In this document: positions 17,957 through 27,203 of the stretch, in pieces
How the letters are laid out: every line of letters begins with the position of its first letter
Numbering within the stretch: position 1 is the first letter of the stretch
Origin: Thermococcus sp.
Lineage (GTDB): Archaea > Methanobacteriota_B > Thermococci > Thermococcales > Thermococcaceae
Direction of reading: 5' to 3'
Assembly: GCA_027075325.1 (NCBI GenBank)
Contig: JALTBN010000091.1
Coordinates: 104,592 to 168,591 of the forward strand
DNA length: 64,000 nucleotides
Program-made: the position numbers and the translations under genes
The notes under the pieces: generated by a model
What the model was told of the DNA's origin: nothing
Databases searched by the model: none
What the model saw: only the letters and a program-made list of their open reading frames with translations

Positions 17957-18244
17957 TTAAAGCCCGAGCTTCTTCCTCACATCTTCCGCGCTCAGACTCT
18001 TCACGAGCAAATCCTTCTCCCTGCCCGTCTCCCCCCGGACTATCACAACCTCCGCTCCAAAGAGCTTCGAGAAGAACTTCACCACCTCTTTGTTCGCCTT
18101 CCCCTCAACGGGTGGGGCGGCGATTCTGACCTTCAAGCGGCCGCGCCATTCATCAACGCCCTCAATCGAGTTCTTTTTTGCCTTCGGCTGGACGTGAATG
18201 AAGAGGAGCGTTCCATCCTTCGTCTCTTTGATAAACTTCGCCAT
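17957..18244 (-). CDS. DUF167/YggU family protein (UPF0235)
   Basis: A 95-residue protein of the DUF167 family, with the hallmarks HVQPKAKKNSI and LKVRIAAPPVEGKANKEVV. The function is unknown. The ATG at 18244 with GGGGGGATTGAG upstream gives the normal family length; a longer frame upstream overlaps the DUF402 gene. It is the last gene of the TauE/DUF402/DUF167 operon. Confidence 0.88.
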   Translation of the reverse strand: MAKFIKETKDGTLLFIHVQPKAKKNSIEGVDEWRGRLKVRIAAPPVEGKANKEVVKFFSKLFGAEVVIVRGETGREKDLLVKSLSAEDVRKKLGL

Positions 18245-18245
18245 C

Positions 18246-18749
18246 TCAATCCCCCCACTCGTACTCCCACACGATAGCTGGCGGGAACTCACCGCGTTTA
18301 AGCTTTTCGAGTATCTCACTGGCAACTGAGTAGGCGAAGTCGAAGGTCTCCTTGTCTATCAGCCCGTAGTTCAGGGCCATCTCCAGCTCGTTCTCATCGA
18401 TGAGGAAGGCGTCCCCCTCCGGGAAGACGAAGACGTCGAGAAAAAGGTCGAGCATCTCCAGGGTATCACCATCGCGTTTAGTGTAGGCCAGAACATCGAT
18501 GTAAAGCCCCTTGAAGTTCCCTTTCCTATCGTAGACCTTGAGGATGTCGTAGTTTTCCCCGATGAATGCGAAGTAGAGCATGTTGTAGCCATTGTCTATC
18601 ACTTTCACGCCGTTCACCCTGAGCGGAGCGAGCATGCCGGAGAAGCGGGACTTGGCGACGATAACGTCGCCTAAATCGGCAACTACCTCGTCATCTCGCT
18701 CAAGGACGCGGTTGGGAATGCGTTTGTAGATGAGGTGGATTTTCTTCAT
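18246..18749 (-). CDS. DUF402 family protein
   Basis: A 167-residue protein of the DUF402 fold, seen also as a domain of RNase E/G-like FAU-1 proteins and in nucleoside phosphatases. The acidic cluster YIDVLAYTKRDGDTLEMLDLFLDVFVFPEG, split here by function into strand and metal-binding aspartates, is typical. It starts at ATG 18749 (MKKIHLIYKR). Its stop lies next to the DUF167 start, and the TauE-like gene ends 8 bases upstream. Confidence 0.8.
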   Translation of the reverse strand: MKKIHLIYKRIPNRVLERDDEVVADLGDVIVAKSRFSGMLAPLRVNGVKVIDNGYNMLYFAFIGENYDILKVYDRKGNFKGLYIDVLAYTKRDGDTLEMLDLFLDVFVFPEGDAFLIDENELEMALNYGLIDKETFDFAYSVASEILEKLKRGEFPPAIVWEYEWGD

Positions 18750-18757
18750 GGTATCCC

Positions 18758-19495
18758 TCAAACCAGCTCGCTCAGAAGCTTTAAGGCAGTTGCGGAGCCG
18801 ATGAGCAGGTAGACCCACCTGAGCTTTTCGCTCCCTATCCTCATGGCGGCCCTCGCCCCAAGCCAGGCCCCGATGCACACCGGAACGATAACCGGAACCA
18901 GCAGGCCGTAATCTATCTGCCCCCCGAACCCGTACACAATGACCGCGGTGAGGTTGTTGAAGAATATGAGGGTCTTCGCCGTGCCGTTGGCCCGGAGCAT
19001 GTCCATCCCGAAGAATGCCCTTAGGGCGGCTATAACTATGAGCGTGGAAGCTATGCCGAGGATCCCGATGTAGGCCCCGACGATGAAGCCGACGGCCGAG
19101 ACCAGGGCGCGGCTGGCTCCCCCCCTTTCAACCGCCACTGTGCCCGAGTGGGGTCTGACTGAGAAGTACAGACCTATTAGGAGCAGCCCCAGGGACACCG
19201 CGCCAGCAGGCCCCGCCGGGAGGGACGAGAAGAGATAGCTGCCGCCCAGCGCCCCGATGACGGAGAAGGAAACGAGGTACGGAACGGCCCTTATCTCGAC
19301 CGCACCTCCCCGGTAGTACGTGGCCGCCGAGACTAACGTCAGCGCCGCTATGGCGACCTTCAGCGTGCCCACGGCACTCCGGACTGGAAGGTCCAGGAAG
19401 GTCCGGACCGAGAATATCACGATGCTCCCGCCGCTCATGAGGGAGCCGATAAACCCCGCCATCAGGGATACCGTGGACAGTAGTGCGGTCTGCAT
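18758..19495 (-). CDS. TauE/SafE family membrane transporter
   Basis: A 245-residue integral membrane protein with about eight hydrophobic segments and the TauE/SafE repeat signature (GFIGSLMSGGSIVIF near the N-terminus, FIVGAYIGILGIAST in the second half). The family exports sulfite or organosulfonates; the substrate cannot be read from sequence. It is first in its operon. The divergent gap to the MNT gene (19496-19572) is AT-rich and carries promoters for both. Confidence 0.85.
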   Translation of the reverse strand: MQTALLSTVSLMAGFIGSLMSGGSIVIFSVRTFLDLPVRSAVGTLKVAIAALTLVSAATYYRGGAVEIRAVPYLVSFSVIGALGGSYLFSSLPAGPAGAVSLGLLLIGLYFSVRPHSGTVAVERGGASRALVSAVGFIVGAYIGILGIASTLIVIAALRAFFGMDMLRANGTAKTLIFFNNLTAVIVYGFGGQIDYGLLVPVIVPVCIGAWLGARAAMRIGSEKLRWVYLLIGSATALKLLSELV

Positions 19496-19572
19496 GTAAT
19501 TATTTTGTTTGAACTCCTTAAATCAGTGCCTAAACACCAAATAATTTTTATCCTTGGAAGTCATATGGATTC

Positions 19573-19872
19573 ATGATGAAGAGTCTAGAAGAAATCGAGA
19601 GGGTTCTGCGGGAGCACAAGAGGGAACTCTGTGAGCGTTTTGGTGTTAGTGCTATTGCCGTTTTTGGCTCCTACGCCCGAAGTGAGGAGACCGAGCTGAG
19701 CGACGTGGATATCCTGGTTGAGTTTGAAAGGCCTATTGGCTGGGAGATAGTTGACCTCAAGGACTATCTTGAGGAGCTCCTCGGCGTGCCTGTGGATGTG
19801 ATTACAAAAAACGCCGCCATGAGTCGGAAAGGGCTGTGGGAACACATTAGGGAGGATTTGGTTTATGTCTAA
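19573..19872 (+). CDS. MNT nucleotidyltransferase, orphan antitoxin-type
   Basis: A 99-residue minimal nucleotidyltransferase with GSYARSE (residues 32-38) and the catalytic DxD (Asp44 and Asp46, SDVDILVEF). MNT proteins act as antitoxins by adenylylating a HEPN RNase. No HEPN gene is intact: an ATG overlapping its end (19866) opens only 12 codons (MSKIEKIIEEEC) before TAG, after which the opposite-strand glyS ends. The partner is therefore lost or elsewhere. Confidence 0.85.
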   Translation: MMKSLEEIERVLREHKRELCERFGVSAIAVFGSYARSEETELSDVDILVEFERPIGWEIVDLKDYLEELLGVPVDVITKNAAMSRKGLWEHIREDLVYV

Positions 19873-19899
19873 AATCGAAAAAATCATTGAGGAGGAGTG

Positions 19900-21609
19900 T
19901 TAGCTCCCGAAGATCAGCTCCCTCATCTTCCCGGGCAGCTCCTCGATCTTCACCCTGACCTGCTCCCTCGTGTCGCGGTCGCGGATTGTAACCGTGTTAT
20001 CTTCTGGCGTCTGGTTGTCGATGGTGACGCAGTAAGGCGTTCCTATCTCGTCATAGCGCATGTAGCGCCTTCCAACGGTGTCCTTCTCGTCGTAGACGGC
20101 TATGAAGCCTGCCTTCTGGAGGGTTCTGGAGACCTCGTAGGCGATGCCCTTGAGCGGCTCCTTGGCGACGAGCGGCAGAACCGCGACCTCTATCGGTGCC
20201 ATGTCCTTCTTGAGCTTGAGATAAGTCCTGTCCCCCTCAATGACGAGGCTGTTCTCAAGGAGCAGGTAGAATGGCCTGTCAATACCGAAACTCGGCTCAA
20301 GGACGTGCGGGACTATCTTCTCGCCGGTAACCTTCTCCTCGACTTCCTTTATTATGAAGTCGTCCCTCTCGAGCTCGTAGCCCTCGATTTCGACCTTTCC
20401 GTCCCCCTCGAGGAGCTCCACGAGCCCACGCTTCTTCTCCTCGTCCCATTCCTGAATGAGGTCGTTTATCCTCTTGGCGTCCTTCTTGAGCTTCGGCCCG
20501 ACGCGCTTCATGTTGAGGCCCACTTTGAGGCGCTTGACTATCTTCGGCTCGTCGTAGTGGATGAGAACGGTTAAATCTGCCCCGCTCTCGCGCATGTGCC
20601 TGCTGAGGTCGTAGTCACCGCGGTTGGCTATCCCAACGCACTCCACCCAGCCGAAGCGCTCGCTGTGGATTTCGGCGTCCCAGGTGTCGCGCGAGTAGTG
20701 CGCCCTCTCCTCCGGCAGCTGCTGGCGGAAGCGTATCTTGTCCTCGGGGATGCCAATGTCGAGGAGGGTTCTCTTGACCATGACCATATAGTAGGCGAAG
20801 AAGGTGTTCATGACGTAGCCCTTCTTCACGGCCTCCTCCGCCGTCATCTCCACCATTCCGAGGTTTTTGAGCTGGTGCTCTATTGGATAGAGCCTGAGAA
20901 CCTCATCTTTAACCTCGTCGAAGTGCGGATGAGCCGTCTCCTGCGGGTTGAAGAATATCTCGGCCTCGGCCTGTGTGAACTCCCTGAGGCGAAGCATCCC
21001 CTGTCTCGGAGAAATCTCGTTGCGATAGGCTTTTCCGATCTGGAACACCCCGAAGGGGAGCTTGTTCCTCGCGAAGGCGTTTAGGCGCCTGAAGTTGACG
21101 AATATTCCCTGAGCCGTCTCGGGCCTCAGGTAGCCCTTCTGGTCTCCGTAGGGCCCTATCTTCGTCTCGAACATGAGGTTGAAGTACCAGACCTCGCCGA
21201 GCTCGCCGCCGCACTCGGGGCAGCGTATGTTATGCTTCCTTATCAGCTCGGTGAGGTGTTCGGCGCTCATGCCCTCAGTGTCTATCCCAAGAGCTTCTTC
21301 GACGAGGTGGTCGGCCCTAAAGCGGGCGCCGCACTTCTTACACTCCACCAGCGGGTCAACGAACTTCTCGACGTGGCCGCTGGCTATGAAGACCTTCTCG
21401 GGGGTTATGTCCGGTGTCTCGAGCTCAAAGAATCCCTCCCTTTGGAAGGCCTCCCTTATCTTCCGCTCGATTTTACGCTTTATCGCCGCCCCGAGCGGGC
21501 CGTAGTCATAGAATCCGCGTGAACCACCGTATATCTCAAAGCTGCCCCAGGCAAAGCCTCTCCTCCTCATCAAATCCTGCAGAATCTCGTACTTATCAGC
21601 TTCTCCCAT
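19900..21609 (-). CDS. glyS: Glycyl-tRNA synthetase
   Basis: A 569-residue class II synthetase of the eukaryotic/archaeal alpha2 type, normal in length. Visible are the N-terminal catalytic core (RRRGFAWGSFEIYGG, YDYGPLGAAIK), zinc-type cysteines (CKKCG and CPECG, about 90-155), motif 2 (FQIGKAYRNEISPRQG), motif 3 (EPSFGIDRPFY), and the C-terminal anticodon-binding domain (VAVLPLVAKEPLKGIAY). An A/T-rich TTTTTATAAAG just upstream is the likely TATA box. Confidence 0.96.
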   Translation of the reverse strand: MGEADKYEILQDLMRRRGFAWGSFEIYGGSRGFYDYGPLGAAIKRKIERKIREAFQREGFFELETPDITPEKVFIASGHVEKFVDPLVECKKCGARFRADHLVEEALGIDTEGMSAEHLTELIRKHNIRCPECGGELGEVWYFNLMFETKIGPYGDQKGYLRPETAQGIFVNFRRLNAFARNKLPFGVFQIGKAYRNEISPRQGMLRLREFTQAEAEIFFNPQETAHPHFDEVKDEVLRLYPIEHQLKNLGMVEMTAEEAVKKGYVMNTFFAYYMVMVKRTLLDIGIPEDKIRFRQQLPEERAHYSRDTWDAEIHSERFGWVECVGIANRGDYDLSRHMRESGADLTVLIHYDEPKIVKRLKVGLNMKRVGPKLKKDAKRINDLIQEWDEEKKRGLVELLEGDGKVEIEGYELERDDFIIKEVEEKVTGEKIVPHVLEPSFGIDRPFYLLLENSLVIEGDRTYLKLKKDMAPIEVAVLPLVAKEPLKGIAYEVSRTLQKAGFIAVYDEKDTVGRRYMRYDEIGTPYCVTIDNQTPEDNTVTIRDRDTREQVRVKIEELPGKMRELIFGS

Positions 21610-21817
21610 CGCTCACCACCTGAAACTGGAGCGAGGGACTTTATAAAAAGGTTTTGGACCTGCACAATGCTTTTAAAGGTTACATCAAGGAATGTTCGGA
21701 GCACACTATTGACGAGAAGAATTCGTGAATCTGTTCCCTCAGGGGAGGCCTCGCGATGGTTAGAAACGCTCTCAACCATAAACGGCTCTCCATTGAGGCT
21801 TCTTCTGGCTAACTTCG

Positions 21818-22612
21818 ATGGTTGTTCTTGCGTCGCTCTTTGGATTCTTCGTCCTTTTAGCGGTGGGGCGTTCCGGTAACCACCGTTTCCTTGTACTCTC
21901 CACTGCTCTTCTCCTCTGTCCGATTTTCCTCACCGTTCTTGAGGCCGTTTTTCTCGATCATGTATATCCCTTCGATCTGTGGAACCGCTTTTTCTTCCCA
22001 TTCTTCTTTGCGTTTGTTTCGCTGAATTCTCCAGAGGGGACAAACAATGTGGTGGAAGTGGGTGTAACACTTTTCTTGGCGCTCCTCTTCTTGGTGAGGC
22101 ATACGCTAATTTTCATGATAAAACTCCTTCTACGCCCAATACAGGCTGGCGAGTACAAGCTAAGCCTAGTGCATGGGAGAAGCATGGAACCGACGATACT
22201 GAATGGTGATATAATAGTTATCTCTCCGGAGGTGCATGGCTTAAATCCGGGAAATGTTGTTGATGTGAGAGTGCCCGCGAGATACGCCAGCAAAGCCCGC
22301 AATATAGTGCACCGCCTTGTCTGGACGAACGGCAGGATGATCCAAACGAAGGGCGATAACAACTGTCATCTCGATCCGAAGATACCAGTAGAGAACGTGG
22401 AAGGGGTTGTAGTGGCTGTCCTGAGGGCATACGAAGACAATATCCACGTTGAAACATTTTCGGATGATTTTTATCCGACGAAAGACATCCTGGTGAAGGC
22501 TAAAAGGCTATCCTCCAGATACGGAAGAATTAATTCCATTTCGAGACTTCTTGGCATTTACCTTCCTACCTTGGTCTCCCTGCTTTTGACTTTTATCCTA
22601 CTGCGGATTTGA
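21818..22612 (+). CDS. Signal peptidase I-like membrane protease with extra N-terminal membrane domain
   Basis: A 264-residue protein. Residues about 110-215 are an S26 signal peptidase core of the archaeal/ER type: catalytic Ser122 in GRSMEPT, His165 in IVHRL (in place of the bacterial Lys), and the TKGDNN motif. Ahead of it are about four hydrophobic segments (1-105) and one more ends the protein, so it is larger than the housekeeping Sec11-type enzyme and may serve special substrates. Its codon use and T-rich composition look different from the neighbours. No clear ribosome site precedes ATG 21818. Confidence 0.78.
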   Translation: MVVLASLFGFFVLLAVGRSGNHRFLVLSTALLLCPIFLTVLEAVFLDHVYPFDLWNRFFFPFFFAFVSLNSPEGTNNVVEVGVTLFLALLFLVRHTLIFMIKLLLRPIQAGEYKLSLVHGRSMEPTILNGDIIVISPEVHGLNPGNVVDVRVPARYASKARNIVHRLVWTNGRMIQTKGDNNCHLDPKIPVENVEGVVVAVLRAYEDNIHVETFSDDFYPTKDILVKAKRLSSRYGRINSISRLLGIYLPTLVSLLLTFILLRI

Positions 22613-22729
22613 AAAGGGATATGAAATACTTTGGTTGCTCTCGTTGGTTCCGTTTTGCCGTGGGGAAAGAGTTATAAACCGTTTCCCCCGTGTAGGCTAT
22701 GAGCTTTGATTGTTTGGAGGTGCGTGAAA

Positions 22730-22960
22730 ATGGCGGAAAGACCACTCGATGTTATCCACAAGTCCCTTGAGAAGGATGTCCTCGTGCTCCTCAAGAGGGG
22801 AGGCGAGATAAGGGGCAAGCTCATCGGTTATGATATCCATCTGAACGTTGTCCTTGCCAATGCAGACCTCATCCAGGACAGCGAGGTCGTGAAGAGCTAC
22901 GGCAAAATCGTTGTCCGCGGGGACAACGTCCTCGCCATCTCGCCGGTTGAAATTGAGTGA
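22730..22960 (+). CDS. Sm-like (Lsm) RNA-binding protein
   Basis: A 76-residue archaeal Lsm protein with Sm1 (VLLKRGGEIRGKLIGYDIHLNVVL) split across two strands and Sm2 (VVRGDNVLAISP). It forms heptameric rings that bind U-rich RNA. ATG 22730 is set by GGAGGTG (22717-22723). A TATA box, GTTATAAAC, lies near 22669-22677. The eL37 gene follows after 17 bases, a conserved archaeal pairing. Confidence 0.95.
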   Translation: MAERPLDVIHKSLEKDVLVLLKRGGEIRGKLIGYDIHLNVVLANADLIQDSEVVKSYGKIVVRGDNVLAISPVEIE

Positions 22961-22977
22961 AGCAGTGAGGTGATAGC

Positions 22978-23169
22978 ATGGGAGCCGGAACAGAGCCAAA
23001 GGGCCGGAGGAATCACACTCCGACTCACATCAGGTGCAGGCGCTGCGGAAGGCGCGCCTTTAACGTTCAGAAAGGGTACTGTGCCGCCTGCGGATTCGGC
23101 AGGAGCAAGCGCATGAGGAAGTACAGCTGGTCGCACAAGTGGAAGAAGAAGAGGAACCTCAAGTACTGA
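22978..23169 (+). CDS. rpl37e: 50S ribosomal protein eL37
   Basis: A 63-residue, very basic ribosomal protein with a single zinc finger, CRRC...CAAC (residues about 20-38), and the conserved start [23 protein letters not shown] ribosome site precedes the ATG. It is co-transcribed with Lsm. Confidence 0.96.
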   Translation: MGAGTEPKGRRNHTPTHIRCRRCGRRAFNVQKGYCAACGFGRSKRMRKYSWSHKWKKKRNLKY

Positions 23170-23302
23170 TCTTTTCTTTTATACCCTCTACGACCCACGT
23201 GTTCTTCTCAGGATGCGTTATCTTCCGTAGGCGGGAAAATAAATGAGAACGGTCCGGTGGATATTCCTGCCACCTGCCAATTGCATTAATTCCCTTCTGC
23301 GA

Positions 23303-24589
23303 TCACTCCAGCGGCTCCCTCCCGTAGCGCAGGAAGCTGAGGAACTTCTCGTTCTCGCCCACCAGCGCGCTCAGCACCGCGTTGACGTAGGCATCGAACT
23401 CTCCCTTCTTTATGACTACTGAGTGGTGGGCGTACTCGAGTGGAATCACGTACTCGTCCTCGGCAACGGAGAGTATCTCGGCCAGGGTCTTCTCGAAGTC
23501 CTGCTTCTCCGGAACTTCAAGAAGGTATATCAGCCCGCCGTCGGCGAAGCGGACGTAGGCTGGCTTTATTCTTGCCCCCGTGATCTTGCCGCCCTCCAGT
23601 ATCAGGGCCTCTTTAAGGTTCTGGAGCTTTCCGTGCATCATGACGTCAACAATCAACCTCGGAAGACCGCCCTTCGGCTCCTTGAGGTAGCTGAACTCCA
23701 AGTAGCCCCTCTCGTCTGAGAGTGATGCAACAACCGGAGTGTCGACTATCATTGGCGTGCCCTTGAGTTTGTCCCCTTCCCTCATCTTCACTGTCTTCAC
23801 GACGTCAGCCTTGTAGAACGTCTTTGCAATGGCCGCTATCCTCCCACCGAGGAGCCTGTCGAGGGCGTGGAGGTACTCGAGGTACTCAAAGAGGACTATG
23901 AGGTCTTCCTTGTCGTTTATCCACCAGAAGCTCTCCCTTATGCTCCTCGCGCCCTTCCTCATGAGTATCGAAAAGATTTCCTCACCGTTCCATCCCCTTG
24001 AGGGCAGGGAAAAGCCGTTCAGGACGCCCTCATTTTCCAGCCCTTCCCTCCACCGCGTCCACTGCTCGTCGAGGAAGTCGAGGAACTCCAGGGCGGCGTT
24101 GAGCAGTTGCTCCCCATGTCTGCCGTAGAGTTCCCTCGTCGTCGATGTGACGTACGTTGGTGGCGTGATTATGGCGCTGCTTATCGTGCCGTCCATCAGC
24201 ACCAGATCGGCCCCGAGTTCGAGCATCATCGCGCCCATCCTCTTCTCGAGGATGTCCATGTGAACCCTAACCCTCTCCTCAACGCTCTTGTACGGGAAGA
24301 CCATGCCGATGTCGTTCCAGTAGTAGAGCCTCTCCCCTATCGCCGAGGCAGAGACGGCGTAGATTATCGCCCCGCTGAGGCGCTTCATCATCCTGCTGCC
24401 ATCTATAGCGTAGACGCTTGCTTCCTTAGGCTCTGGCAGGGGCTTCCACGGGAAATGCTTCTCCACTGCCTTTCTCAGCCTCTCGACGTCCTCCAGGCTC
24501 TTCAGGAGAAACTCCCTGATCTCTCTGACGTGAACATCGCTAATACGCTCCAAGGCTCTCGACCTCCACCCTGCTCTTTCCGCCGACAT
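23303..24589 (-). CDS. nurA: NurA 5'-3' nuclease
   Basis: A nuclease that works with the HerA translocase and Mre11-Rad50 in resecting double-strand breaks. The RNase-H-like NurA domain shows its catalytic acid motifs: VYAIDGSRMMKR (about residue 60), LVLMDGT, and PMIVDTPV. The ATG at 24589 overlaps Rad50 by 50 bases; a TTG at 24553, preceded by GGAGGT, would reduce the overlap to 14 and is a serious alternative. Last gene of the herA-mre11-rad50-nurA operon. Confidence 0.93.
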   Translation of the reverse strand: MSAERAGWRSRALERISDVHVREIREFLLKSLEDVERLRKAVEKHFPWKPLPEPKEASVYAIDGSRMMKRLSGAIIYAVSASAIGERLYYWNDIGMVFPYKSVEERVRVHMDILEKRMGAMMLELGADLVLMDGTISSAIITPPTYVTSTTRELYGRHGEQLLNAALEFLDFLDEQWTRWREGLENEGVLNGFSLPSRGWNGEEIFSILMRKGARSIRESFWWINDKEDLIVLFEYLEYLHALDRLLGGRIAAIAKTFYKADVVKTVKMREGDKLKGTPMIVDTPVVASLSDERGYLEFSYLKEPKGGLPRLIVDVMMHGKLQNLKEALILEGGKITGARIKPAYVRFADGGLIYLLEVPEKQDFEKTLAEILSVAEDEYVIPLEYAHHSVVIKKGEFDAYVNAVLSALVGENEKFLSFLRYGREPLE

Positions 24590-27203
24590 TCTCTACCCGT
24601 ATCACGTAATCCGCCGCGTCCTTCAGCTCCTCGTCGTGCGAGACTATGATGACCTGCGGTATCTTCCTGAGCTGGCTTGAGATTATCTCAACGAGCTTCT
24701 TCCTGCGCTCTTCGTCGAGGAAGGGCGTCGGCTCGTCCAAAATCAGCAGCTCAAGGTTCCCAACCTTGTAGAGCGAGAGCGCCAGGCGGAACGCTAAACC
24801 GAGCGCTATCCTCTCGCCGCCGCTGAGGAACTCCAAGCCAACCTCGTTGCCCGCGTAGAGCACCTTCAGCTCTATCCTCTCCCTTCCGTACTTCTTCTCC
24901 CGCTTGAGCTTTATCCCCTGGTACTTGCCCTCGGTCATCTCCGAGAAGGTCTCCCCCGCGAGCTTCTGAACCTCCTCGAGGCCCCTAAGTTCCTCTTCCG
25001 CCTTGAGCCTCGCAACCTTCTCCTTGAAGGTGGTCATATCCGCTATGGCCTTCTCGACGGTCTCTATCTCCTTCCCCGCATCCTCGATCTCCTTCTTCTT
25101 GGCCTTCAGTTCGTCGAGGAGCTTCATGACCTCGTCCCTCAGCTCTTCGGCACCTTTAAGCTCCGCTTTGGCTTTCTCAAGCTCCCTCGCGCTCTCCATG
25201 TGCCTTTTCTCTGCCTCTCCGTAGGCTTCCTCCGAGAACTCCTTCGAAAGCTTCTCTATTTCCTTCTTCAGCGCTTTGAACTCCCCTTCCAGTTCCCCAA
25301 GGGTCTTGATGCTCTCATCGCGCTTCTTCTCGAGGAGAGTGAGCTTCTTCCTGGCCCTGTCGAGCTGCGCTGGAACGCTCTTCAAAGACAGGTACTCGCG
25401 GTAGGCCGGTTCGAGTTCCTTTAAACGGTCCTCGACCCCGTCAAAGGAGCTGAACCCTTCCCTCTTCAGGCTCCCCATTATGTCCTTCTTCTTTTCCTCT
25501 ATCCCCTCGAGCTTCTTCTTTATGTCCTCTAGCTCTCCCCTGGCCTTCTCCAGCTCTTCGAGCTCCTCTCTGAGCTGCCTGAGCTCCTTCTTTATCTCGA
25601 TGAGCCTCGCCTTCGCGTTCTCAAACTCCTCCGCGGCCTTCTCAAGCTCCTCCACATCGTACTTGGAAAGCTTCTCCTCGACTTCCCTCAACAGGTCGGC
25701 GGTCTTCTTCAACCTTATGAGCTTCGGCTCCCCTTTGATGGCCTCTTTGAGTTTCGGCTCCCTCTCCCTGAGCTTCTCCAGCTTCTTCTCCAGCCCCTTT
25801 AGCTTCTTCTCGATGGAAGTTATTTCAGCGTCGTACTCAGCCTTTATCTCCTCCTCATCGTGCTCCTCGATGGGCCTCTTGCACAGCGGGCAGACCTTTG
25901 CCCCCTCAAGCTTCGAAAGGTTCTCGATGAGGCTCTCCCTCAGCCCGCTGAGGCTCGCGATGTCCTCTCTTATCTTTGCCACTTCCTCGCGGAGGTTCTC
26001 GAGCTCTTCCTTCGCTTTCTCAACAGACTTCAGTTCCTTTTCGAGCTTCTCCGGGGTGGTTCCGGCTTTCTCAAGCTCACTTCTGTACCTCTCCGCCTCG
26101 GCCTTCAGCTGAAGGGCGCGCTGGTAGAGGCCGTTCTTCCGCTTGAGCTCCTCGTAGGTTCCCCTGAGGGCAGTCTCCTCTTTCTCCAGCTCGGCTATCT
26201 TCGCGGAGACCTCGCTTATCCTGGAGGTTTTCTCTTCGAGCGTCTTTTTCTTCTCCGTTAAACGCGCCGCCGAGAGGTCGAGCCCCGCAAGCTCGTCCTT
26301 GAGCGAGAGGAGGGACTTCAGCTTGAGGTACTCCTTCTCAAGCGGCTCGAGCTCCTTTAGGCGGGAGAGCTTCTCCTCAAGCTCCTCTATCTCCTTCTCC
26401 ACCTCGGAGATCTGGCCCTCGTAGTCCGCTATCCTCTCCTTCTCGGCCTTTATCCTCTGCTCAATGACGGCCCTCCTCTTCTCCAGCCCCTCGAGCTCTT
26501 CTTTCAGGGTCTTAAGCCTGGAGTACTCCTTCTCCGCTTCCTCGAACTCCTTCTCAAGCTTCCTCGCCCTCTCCCTGAGCTCGCTTATCCTCCTCAGCGT
26601 CTCGGAGAAGCGCTTCTCGGCATCGCGGAGGCTCTCCTCAACTTCGGCCTTCCTCTCGATGAGCTTCCTGAGGTATTCCCTCTTCCGCCTGAGCTCCCTT
26701 ATCACCTCAGCGGCGTTCTTCTCGGCGTTCTCGTAGTCCTCTATCCCCAAGACCTTCCTTAGAACCTTCTCCATTATCTCACGGTTCGTGATTATGCCCT
26801 CTATCTCGCCCTGCCGTATGTAGAGGGCGTTGGTGAAAACCTGGATGGGGTAGACGTTCCGCTCCACCCAACGGGCTATGTCCGAGCTCTTCTCCGCTAT
26901 CAGGGCGCCGTCCTCAAGCAGCTCGCTCTTCTTGGTGTCTCTGGCTATCCTGTATGTCTTCCCGTCGTGCTCGAACTCTAAAGCAAGCGCTATACCACCC
27001 TTCGCGTTAACGCGTGTGTTGGCCTGGAGGTAGCCCCTTGGGAAGCTCGGGTGCCCCATGTAGAGGGCCGCGAAAACCGCCTCAAGGATCGAGCTCTTCC
27101 CGGCACCGTTCTGGCCTATCAGCAGGTTTATGCCGTCGCTGAACTCGACCTCACTCTTCTCGTGCGCCCTGAAGTTTTTGATTTTAATCCTTCTTATCCT
27201 CAC
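24540..27203 (-). CDS. rad50: DNA double-strand break repair ATPase Rad50
   Basis: An 887-residue SMC-like ATPase. It has an N-terminal Walker A (GQNGAGKSSILEA, about residues 30-42), long antiparallel coiled coils, a central zinc hook CPLC near residue 442, then a C-terminal ABC signature LSGGERIALG and Walker B LLILDEPTPFLDEE with the D-loop and VSHDEEL switch. It partners Mre11 in end sensing and resection. Its start overlaps the mre11 stop by ATGA. Confidence 0.97.
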   Translation of the reverse strand: MRIRRIKIKNFRAHEKSEVEFSDGINLLIGQNGAGKSSILEAVFAALYMGHPSFPRGYLQANTRVNAKGGIALALEFEHDGKTYRIARDTKKSELLEDGALIAEKSSDIARWVERNVYPIQVFTNALYIRQGEIEGIITNREIMEKVLRKVLGIEDYENAEKNAAEVIRELRRKREYLRKLIERKAEVEESLRDAEKRFSETLRRISELRERARKLEKEFEEAEKEYSRLKTLKEELEGLEKRRAVIEQRIKAEKERIADYEGQISEVEKEIEELEEKLSRLKELEPLEKEYLKLKSLLSLKDELAGLDLSAARLTEKKKTLEEKTSRISEVSAKIAELEKEETALRGTYEELKRKNGLYQRALQLKAEAERYRSELEKAGTTPEKLEKELKSVEKAKEELENLREEVAKIREDIASLSGLRESLIENLSKLEGAKVCPLCKRPIEEHDEEEIKAEYDAEITSIEKKLKGLEKKLEKLREREPKLKEAIKGEPKLIRLKKTADLLREVEEKLSKYDVEELEKAAEEFENAKARLIEIKKELRQLREELEELEKARGELEDIKKKLEGIEEKKKDIMGSLKREGFSSFDGVEDRLKELEPAYREYLSLKSVPAQLDRARKKLTLLEKKRDESIKTLGELEGEFKALKKEIEKLSKEFSEEAYGEAEKRHMESARELEKAKAELKGAEELRDEVMKLLDELKAKKKEIEDAGKEIETVEKAIADMTTFKEKVARLKAEEELRGLEEVQKLAGETFSEMTEGKYQGIKLKREKKYGRERIELKVLYAGNEVGLEFLSGGERIALGLAFRLALSLYKVGNLELLILDEPTPFLDEERRKKLVEIISSQLRKIPQVIIVSHDEELKDAADYVIRVENVGGKSRVEVESLGAY

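Noticed and set aside
21667..21879. 70-codon frame before the signal peptidase gene
   Set aside because: No ribosome site, no family features, and it overlaps the start of the peptidase gene in another frame.
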